From assembly GCF_001598455.1 (NCBI RefSeq), contig NZ_BCYZ01000039.1, positions 1-41,296 on the forward strand: DNA of 41,296 bases, written 5' to 3'. This document shows positions 14,915 through 20,629 of the stretch, one piece after another (the stretch's first letter is position 1; every line of letters begins with the position of its first letter). The DNA comes from Sphingomonas pruni NBRC 15498. GTDB lineage: Bacteria; Pseudomonadota; Alphaproteobacteria; Sphingomonadales; Sphingomonadaceae. Position numbers and translations under genes: made by a program. Under the pieces are notes generated by a model, which did no database searches, was not told where the DNA came from, and was given only the letters and a program-made list of their open reading frames with translations.

Positions 14915-15116
14915 TTGAGCGAGCGCGAACAGTATATAGCCATTATCAAATGCAAGTGTGGCGTTTCGGGATCCGCTAGAGATTCAGAATGGACGTATCG
15001 TGTGCGGTAATTGTGGAGAGCGCGTTCGCGGTGTCTTGAGGTTCCGATGGAGAGAAGCGCGACCGAAGGAATCGCCTGGTGACGATAAACGGCAAGATCG
15101 CGACTGGCCATATTGA
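14915..15116 (+). pseudogene. Frameshifted small zinc-ribbon protein
   Basis: A GGAGG ribosome site (14906-14910) precedes a TTG at 14915 that opens SEREQYIAIIKCKCGV. About 50 bases in, the protein-like reading continues one base over: DPLEIQNGRIVCGNCGERVR, then a charged tail ending at TGA 15114-15116. Removing one base around the GTTTC at 14960 joins the two into a 66-residue protein with a CxC...CxxC zinc ribbon. In either frame alone the ribbon is split. It is either a recent pseudogene, a sequencing error, or a programmed shift. The same frame stays open after the stop, to 15251, but without a good start. I recognise no family. Confidence 0.5.
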
Positions 15117-15251
15117 GGACAAATAGACACCCAGCCTAACGCGGTCGGAAAATGGGACGCAAGGGTGGCTAGAAGCGCGCCGAGAATTTGGCGGCAGAGC
15201 TTAGGGACGGCAATCGCAAAAGGCGATGCAGATGCTGGGAGGCTTGACTAA

Positions 15252-15291
15252 GTCGATTTTCTGGACCACGAGCGTGGTCGAGAAAATCGAC
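15252..15291 (+). promoter_or_regulatory. Long hairpin / palindromic operator ahead of the XRE-metalloprotease operon
   Basis: Two 18-base arms (GTCGATTTTCTGGACCAC and GTGGTCGAGAAAATCGAC) pair with a single mismatch around the four-base loop GAGC. The palindrome ends three bases before the GAGAGG ribosome site of the next gene. It could be the operator of the downstream XRE protein (autoregulation as in toxin-antitoxin operons) or an RNA stem controlling access to the ribosome site. It is too short of a U tract to be an ordinary terminator. Confidence 0.65.
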
Positions 15292-15302
15292 GCGAGAGGC
15301 AA

Positions 15303-15932
15303 ATGCAATACATTGAAACTGTCATTCGCCACGACCCGTGGGAGGTTGAACCTCGGCTTAAAGAGTTAGGCCTGACATCAGCCGGATTCCGCAGAGTTCG
15401 CGATGTGGCTGTCGCGGCGCGAAACAACGTGACGGGTTTTCACGCCTCGAACGCGGCGGGCACTTTCGCATATCAAGATGGCGTATGGTGTTTGCGCGAC
15501 GAGTTTGTAGGCGATGTTTGGAAAATGGAACGCCCGGGCGGCGTTGAAGCTATTGTAAGTCATCAATCTAAATCACGGGTTGCATTCGCGAATGTGGATC
15601 GCTGCTGCGACGTGAACCATGACCCACTTCCCATTTCCGATAAGGGCGCGGGTGCCGAGCGTCTGTGCGAAGGCAATCTTTTTGATAGCCTCCCCACCTT
15701 TACCAAGGAGCAAAGTTCGCTCGGAATCCCTTTGTTTTATTGCATGGTTGATCCAGAAGGACGGGTCGAATTGTCGCGTCCGACCATTGAAGGAAAATCC
15801 TTCGGCCCCTGCGTCGAGCGTAACTTTATCTCGAACGGTGATGATGGCGACGACGGTAGCAGGCTTTCGATTGATCAGCAGAATGATAGCGCAGTCGAGA
15901 TCACGCCGACGATCACCCGCAAAGTAGCTTGA
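15303..15932 (+). CDS. Unrecognised 209-residue protein, partner of an XRE/ImmA-IrrE metalloprotease
   Basis: I do not recognise a family. The N-terminus (about 1-40: DPWEVEPRLKELGLTSAGFR) is helical, and the middle holds VWCLRDEFVGDVWKMERPGG. The second half has a beta-type run LGIPLFYCMVDPEGRVELSR followed by FGPCVERNFI, and the tail is acidic (SNGDDGDDGS). There is no signal peptide or membrane helix, so it is cytoplasmic. ATG 15303 follows GAGAGG by three bases. Codon use is less GC-biased than in flanking genes. The stop is three bases before the next ATG, so the two genes are one operon. By position it could be the toxin, the substrate of the protease, or a sensor. Confidence 0.75.
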   Translation: MQYIETVIRHDPWEVEPRLKELGLTSAGFRRVRDVAVAARNNVTGFHASNAAGTFAYQDGVWCLRDEFVGDVWKMERPGGVEAIVSHQSKSRVAFANVDRCCDVNHDPLPISDKGAGAERLCEGNLFDSLPTFTKEQSSLGIPLFYCMVDPEGRVELSRPTIEGKSFGPCVERNFISNGDDGDDGSRLSIDQQNDSAVEITPTITRKVA

Positions 15933-15935
15933 GCG

Positions 15936-17000
15936 ATGTTCAATCCGAAAAAGCTGGCGCTGGCGCGCATGCGACGACGCATGACTGGAAAGGCGTTGGC
16001 GGAGGAGGCCGGGATCACTGCCGACACTTTGTCGCGCGTCGAGAAAGGGCATAGGCCGCCTGACGACAGTACGGTGGTTAGGTTGGCTGGCGCTTTACGC
16101 TACCCGATTGAGTTTTTTTTTGGCGATGATCCGGCTGACATTGACGCAGACGGCGTGAGTTTTCGGAGCTTTTCGAAAATGAGTGCCCAAGAGAAATATG
16201 CCGCTACATCGGCAGGACAGTTAGGCGTGCAATTGGCGACTTGGGCTGAGCATCGTTTTAATCTCCCTGACCCCGATCTGCCCGACCTAAGTTATCAGAA
16301 TGATCCGGAAAGAGCAGCGTTAGAAGCGCGACAATACTGGGGTATCGGCGAGCGGCCAATTGGCAATATGATCGGATTCCTCGAAAGCAAGGGTGTCCGG
16401 GTTCTTTCGTTGAGTGAGGATACTGCTAACGTAAATGCTTTTTCCTTCTGGCGGGATGGCAAACCATATATTTTCTTGAATAACTTCAAAACTGCCGAGA
16501 GCAGTATTTTCGATTCTGCCCATGAACTTGGGCACCTTTTGCTCCATTGTAAGGGTGATCTTCGGGGTGACCGGTTACTTGAACGCGAAGCAGATGGCTT
16601 CGCTGGCGCGTTTCTCATGCCGGCAAATGATGTGCGTGCGAGAGTCGACCGGCCTGTTACGAGCGATATCATTATTACGGTCAAGAAGAAGTGGCGGGTC
16701 TCTGCCTTTGCGCTTCTGCATCGCCTGTGGCGAATGAAGATTGTAAGTACCGAACATCACTATCGTTCGCTTTGCATTGATCTGAGCCGTCGGGGCTATC
16801 GCTCCGGTGAGCCGGTCGGAGTAGACCGTGAAATTTCAACGGTTTGGAAGCAAGTATTCTCATCTTTGTGGAATGAAAAGATTACCAAGGACGATGTTGC
16901 GAAGGAACTGAACATTCCTATCGATGAGCTGGAGGGATTGGTTGCGAATATGACAGCTAGTGGAGGCAGACCGTTAACCCGTACGCTTTCGGTCGTGTAA
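15936..17000 (+). CDS. XRE-family HTH / ImmA-IrrE-type metallo-endopeptidase
   Basis: The product is 354 residues. Residues 5-63 form an XRE helix-turn-helix (LARMRRRMTGKALAEEAGIT, TLSRVEKGHRPP). The middle contains a zinc protease domain of the ImmA/IrrE (COG2856, DUF955) type with HELGH at 196-200 and the downstream ligand region EREADGFAGAFLMP (Glu218). The C-terminal 100 residues hold another helical region. ImmA cleaves the ICEBs1 repressor, and Deinococcus IrrE (PprI) cleaves DdrO after DNA damage; HTH fusions of this type are often paired with a small upstream gene in toxin-antitoxin-like or stress operons. The preceding 209-residue protein is the obvious partner. The DNA is AT-richer than its flanks, suggesting transfer. 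Confidence 0.92.
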   Translation: MFNPKKLALARMRRRMTGKALAEEAGITADTLSRVEKGHRPPDDSTVVRLAGALRYPIEFFFGDDPADIDADGVSFRSFSKMSAQEKYAATSAGQLGVQLATWAEHRFNLPDPDLPDLSYQNDPERAALEARQYWGIGERPIGNMIGFLESKGVRVLSLSEDTANVNAFSFWRDGKPYIFLNNFKTAESSIFDSAHELGHLLLHCKGDLRGDRLLEREADGFAGAFLMPANDVRARVDRPVTSDIIITVKKKWRVSAFALLHRLWRMKIVSTEHHYRSLCIDLSRRGYRSGEPVGVDREISTVWKQVFSSLWNEKITKDDVAKELNIPIDELEGLVANMTASGGRPLTRTLSVV

Positions 17001-17155
17001 GTTATGCTTGAGGCTAAGGTTTGAGACGAGGAGGATTAACTAGCTTCATCACCGGCACCCGCTAAGCGTGGATCTTACGGAACGTGCGCAAATTTAATCC
17101 AAAATGGACTCTTAAAGATTCGGTTGCGCAGTAAATCGCGTTTATCTTCTCCGTT

Positions 17156-17599
17156 CTAACCGGAGAAACACTCATGGCTAAAGTCGCGGCGTTTAGGTCC
17201 AAGCTGCCCGGAACAGGTGTCCACCATAACGACGACAAATGCACCGTCGGCAACAACATTGAGACATACAACAGGATATCCGGCACAGGGGGCCTTCCGC
17301 TGTGCCAGACTTGTCGAAATCTCTGAGCGCTTTCGGCTAGGGTGTAGGACTTCAATTCTCACCGCGCGACCCGTCTGCACACCCATCGCGTGGCTTTCGA
17401 CAAGCTCACGTGAACGGGCAAGGATGGTCAGGTATATCCGGTTGCTCTGGTGATCTAGGTCGCCGCGTCCCACGGACTTGGATCGAAAGATGTCGGTGGG
17501 GCTGTTTCCACCTGATCGCTGTCCAAGCAAGGCTTCCCGAATTGCCCGGCCCCAGCACAGGGCGAATGGGAGGGCGGCATTCGGAGCGGGCATGTCCAT
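17156..17599 (-). CDS. Doubtful ORF of 147 residues at the edge of the accessory patch
   Basis: From ATG 17599 the minus strand reads MDMPAPNAALPFALCWG, REALLGQRSGGNSPTDIF, then the convincing stretch GRGDLDHQSNRIYLTILARS and SHAMGVQTGRAVRIEVLHPS (about residues 55-98). After that the sequence runs antisense to the 50-residue CxxC gene and looks less like protein, so the 3' end may be decayed. No clear ribosome site precedes either ATG (17599 or 17593). I know no family. It may be a gene remnant replaced by an insertion of foreign DNA. Otherwise 17327-17692 shows nothing. Confidence 0.3.
   Translation of the reverse strand: MDMPAPNAALPFALCWGRAIREALLGQRSGGNSPTDIFRSKSVGRGDLDHQSNRIYLTILARSRELVESHAMGVQTGRAVRIEVLHPSRKRSEISTSLAQRKAPCAGYPVVCLNVVADGAFVVVMVDTCSGQLGPKRRDFSHECFSG
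17174..17326 (+). CDS. Small 50-residue protein with CxxC and GTGGLPLC motif
   Basis: ATG at 17174 follows GGAG (17162-17165) by eight bases. The product has VHHNDDKCTVGNNIETYNR and then ISGTGGLPLCQTCRNL, ending in the CxxC. The spaced His-His, Cys and CxxC resemble a zinc knuckle. As I recall, very small proteins with a YHDN...C..GNNIE...GTGG.P.C..C pattern occur widely in bacterial accessory regions, without known function. No membrane segment is present. It overlaps, on the opposite strand, the end of a doubtful minus-strand ORF. I think this one is the real gene because of the ribosome site and motif. Confidence 0.6.
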   Translation: MAKVAAFRSKLPGTGVHHNDDKCTVGNNIETYNRISGTGGLPLCQTCRNL

Positions 17600-17692
17600 T
17601 GAGCAATCAGGCGCTCGGTGACGCAATCTTCCTAGGCAAGACGCTGGTCGCGTGTCATTTTTGCGGCCTGTCATCCATCGGGGGTCTTTGCC

Positions 17693-19786
17693 ATGCGCCA
17701 TCTTTGCGTTTCGCTTGCCGCTGTCGCCGCCTGTTTCGCCGTGCCCCTTCCCGCCGACGCCAGCGGCGATTTCGGCTGTTCGCCCTCCTGGCGGCTGAAC
17801 CACGCCAACCTGACCGGCTGCGACGACATGGCGATGCTCGGGCCGGGCAACGACACGCGGACCAACCTCACGATGCTGCTGTTCGATCGCCGCGGGTCGC
17901 TGCCCAGGCCGGGCGAGGGCGCGCCGCCGCAGCCGCTCGGCGCCTTGTTCGACTGGCGCACCTTGTCGGGCTGGCTGGCGGTTCGCCCCGACAATAGCGA
18001 CAGCGACTATTCTTCAGGCGAAGGGTCGCGCTGCCGGTCCAATGGCAGCGGCGCGGCGGCGTTCGAGGAGGCGGTCAATGCGGCCAAACTGCCGGGCGGC
18101 GAGGGCGCGGCGCTGATCGCGGCGCGCAAATCGCTCAATCCCGATTGCGCCAAGCCCGGCGCGAGCGTGAGCGCGGCGCTCGACGGGCAAGTGAAATCGC
18201 CCGCGGGCAAGGCGTTCGCCACCTATCTCGCCGGCGCGCAGGCTTTTTACGACGGCGATTTCGATGCGGCCGGCACGCGGTTCGCCAGCCTGGGCGGCGC
18301 GCGCGACGGCTGGCTGCGCGACACCGCGCGCTACATGGCGGCGCGGGTCGAGGTGAACCGCATCCAGGTCGGCCTGTTCGACGACTATGGCATTCCCAAG
18401 GACTTCAAGACGGTCGACCAGAAGGTCGTCGCCGCGGCCGATGCCGGCTTGCGCGGCTATCTGAAGGACTATCCCAAGGGGCTCTACGCGGCGTCGGCGC
18501 GCGGATTGTTGCGGCGGGTCTATTGGTTCGGCAGCAAGCGCGATCTGCTCGCCCAGCAATATGTCGCGCTATTCGCACAGCCGACAGCAGCGCGTGGGCT
18601 CAACGACGTCGATCTCGCCGAGGAGATGGACACCAAATTGCTGCCCGATCTGACCATCGGCGACACGCGCGACCCGACCCTGCTCGCGGTGCTCGACCTC
18701 AAGCGGATGCGGACGGCGGACGACGATGTCAGCGCGGGGTGCTGCACCAATCCGATCACGCTCGACGAGATCAACGGCCAGCGCGCGGCATTCGCCGGCA
18801 ACCAGCCGCTGTTCGACTATCTGGTCGCCGCGCACCAATTCTATGTCGGCAGGAAGCCGGCCGAGGTGCTCAAGCTGATCCCCGATGCCGCGCGGCAATC
18901 GAGCTTCACCGAAGTCCAGTTCAGCCGCCAGATGCTGCGCGGCATGGCGCTGGACGCGGTCGGCGACCGCAATGCGCGCGGTTTCTGGCTGGAAATGCTG
19001 CCGGGGGCGAAGGTCGATGCGCAGCATTCGGCGATCGAGCTCGCCATCGCCTGGCACGACGAGCGGACCGGCGGGCTGGCGCGGGTGTTCGCCGCCGATT
19101 CCCCGGTCGACGATCGGTCGATGCGCGGCATCCTGTTGATGAATGTCGCCGATGCCGGGTTGCTGCGCAAACAGGCAACCGGGGCGAAGGCGGCGCACGA
19201 ACGCCAGCTCGCGCTGTTCACCCTGCTCTACAAGGAGTTGAGCCGCGGCGCGTATCGCGATTACGCGACCGACCTCGCGCTGGTGCCGGCGGGTGCCGCC
19301 AGCGACACCAATTTCTACGATTTGCTGGGATCGGAAGCCTTGCCGTTGGGGCTGTTCCTCAAGCCGATCCAGCCGACCGATATCGACTGCCCGACGCTCA
19401 GGCGCACCGCCGCCGATCTCGCGGCAGCGCCCGGCAGCCCGCATGCGCGGCTGTGCCTGGCCGACTTCTTCCGCGCCAATGGGTTCGACCAGTTCGTGCT
19501 CGACAGCCAGCCGCCCAAACAGGATCTCGGCGGGACGAAGACGCTGTTCGCCGGGCCGGTCTATTCCCGGCTGGAGGTCTACAAGTCGATCGTGGCCGAT
19601 CCCGGGGCGCCTGGCGACGACAAGGCCTATGCCTTGTTCCGCGCGGTCAATTGCTACGCGCCGTCGGGCAACAATTCGTGCGGCGGGACCGATGTCGACA
19701 AGTCGGTACGCAAGGGCTGGTTCGCGCGGCTGAAGAGCGATTACCCCAAGTCGCGTTGGGCGCGCGAACTGCGTTATTATTGGTAG
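17693..19786 (+). CDS. Secreted hypothetical protein, helical-repeat type, partner of DUF3142
   Basis: The product is 697 residues with a Sec signal peptide (MRHLCVSLAAVAACFAVPLPADAS). The mature N-terminus contains CSPSWRLNHANLTGCDDMAML, and there are several cysteines, including CCTNP and the late NCYAPSGNNSCGG, that could form periplasmic disulfides. The body (about 180-560) is alpha-helical with TPR-like segments such as AGAQAFYDGDFDAAGTRFASL and LDYPKGLY-type repeats. The C-terminus ends ARLKSDYPKSRWARELRYYW, which recalls TPR/YfiO-like outer-membrane-assembly proteins. I do not know its function. Four bases separate it from the DUF3142 gene, so the pair is one operon. Confidence 0.75.
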   Translation: MRHLCVSLAAVAACFAVPLPADASGDFGCSPSWRLNHANLTGCDDMAMLGPGNDTRTNLTMLLFDRRGSLPRPGEGAPPQPLGALFDWRTLSGWLAVRPDNSDSDYSSGEGSRCRSNGSGAAAFEEAVNAAKLPGGEGAALIAARKSLNPDCAKPGASVSAALDGQVKSPAGKAFATYLAGAQAFYDGDFDAAGTRFASLGGARDGWLRDTARYMAARVEVNRIQVGLFDDYGIPKDFKTVDQKVVAAADAGLRGYLKDYPKGLYAASARGLLRRVYWFGSKRDLLAQQYVALFAQPTAARGLNDVDLAEEMDTKLLPDLTIGDTRDPTLLAVLDLKRMRTADDDVSAGCCTNPITLDEINGQRAAFAGNQPLFDYLVAAHQFYVGRKPAEVLKLIPDAARQSSFTEVQFSRQMLRGMALDAVGDRNARGFWLEMLPGAKVDAQHSAIELAIAWHDERTGGLARVFAADSPVDDRSMRGILLMNVADAGLLRKQATGAKAAHERQLALFTLLYKELSRGAYRDYATDLALVPAGAASDTNFYDLLGSEALPLGLFLKPIQPTDIDCPTLRRTAADLAAAPGSPHARLCLADFFRANGFDQFVLDSQPPKQDLGGTKTLFAGPVYSRLEVYKSIVADPGAPGDDKAYALFRAVNCYAPSGNNSCGGTDVDKSVRKGWFARLKSDYPKSRWARELRYYW

Positions 19787-19789
19787 GCG

Positions 19790-20518
19790 GTGATCCGCGC
19801 CGTCCTCGCCGTCGCGGCATTGGGCATTGCGCTGCTCCCCGTGCCGATCGCGCGCGACCGGCGGGTCGTGCCGGCTTACGACGCGGTGTGGCTGTGGGCA
19901 GGGGTGAAGGAGCAGCCGGCGCTCGGGGCGGCGAGGCGACTGTACCTGCTCCAGGGGCAGGTCGAGGCAACCGATCCGGTCCGGTATGTGGCGCAGCGCG
20001 CGGCGATTCCGCACCTCGGCAATCGCGACGTCTGGATGGTGGTGCGGGTCGAGACGCTCGCCTGGTCGCCCGCCATCTATGACCAGCTGCTCGCGGCGCT
20101 GGAACGCTGGCGCGCGGGGGGAAACCGCGTCGTCGGTGTGCAGATCGATTTCGACGCGCGGACGCGGCATTTGGAGGAATATGCGGCGTTCCTGCGGGGA
20201 TTACGCGCGCGCCTGCCGCGCGACTGCCGGCTGGGAATCACCGGATTGCTCGATTGGAGCGCGAACGGCGATCCCCAGGGCCTCGATGCGCTGGCGGGCG
20301 TGGTCGATGAGGCGGTGCTGCAAATCTATCAGGGACGCCACGTCATCCCTGGCTATCAGGCGTATCTGGCCAAGCTAGACCGGCTCCGACTGCCGTTTCG
20401 GATCGGGTTGCTGCAAGGAGGCGAGTGGCAGCCGACGCCTGGGTTGGAGGCTAATCCGTATTTTCGAGGCTATGTGACCTTCCTGGTCAATCCGCTCGGG
20501 TCCCGCTCCGGAGAGTAA
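19790..20518 (+). CDS. DUF3142 domain-containing exported protein
   Basis: The product is 242 residues from a GTG start placed three bases after the upstream stop. Residues 1-20 (RAVLAVAALGIALLPVPIA) form an export signal. The rest has a TIM-barrel-like pattern: VVGVQIDFDARTRHLEEYAA with the acidic DFD, CRLGITGLLDW, VVDEAVLQIYQGRHV and LPFRIGLLQGGEW. This combination is characteristic of DUF3142, a family distantly like glycoside-hydrolase barrels. Enzyme activity is unproven. It is translated with the secreted repeat protein and probably works with it in the periplasm. Confidence 0.8.
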   Translation: MIRAVLAVAALGIALLPVPIARDRRVVPAYDAVWLWAGVKEQPALGAARRLYLLQGQVEATDPVRYVAQRAAIPHLGNRDVWMVVRVETLAWSPAIYDQLLAALERWRAGGNRVVGVQIDFDARTRHLEEYAAFLRGLRARLPRDCRLGITGLLDWSANGDPQGLDALAGVVDEAVLQIYQGRHVIPGYQAYLAKLDRLRLPFRIGLLQGGEWQPTPGLEANPYFRGYVTFLVNPLGSRSGE

Positions 20519-20521
20519 GCA

Positions 20522-20620
20522 CCTCCCCGGCGAAGGCCGGGGCCCAGCTTCCGCGAATTAGAGACGGCGTCCCGCCGCCGAGAGCGCGTTGCGACTGGGC
20601 CCCGGCCTTCGCCGGGGAGG
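20522..20620. repeat. Paired inverted REP-like element, copy 1
   Basis: Two 26-base arms, perfect reverse complements (20522-20547 and 20595-20620), each containing CCCCGGCGAAGGCCGGGG, flank a 47-base core with GACGGCGTCCCGCCGC. It lies between the convergent DUF3142 and phosphoesterase genes and could serve as a two-way terminator. The arms, and part of the core, recur at 29767-29859. Confidence 0.85.
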
Positions 20621-20629
20621 CGTAGAGAT

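Noticed and set aside
14869..15111. An 80-residue minus-strand ORF near the zinc-ribbon fragment
   Set aside because: No ribosome site, and the opposite strand has the zinc-ribbon motifs.
18145..20082. A 645-residue plus-strand frame overlapping the secreted repeat protein and DUF3142
   Set aside because: Wrong frame of the same region, with no family motif and Arg-rich composition.
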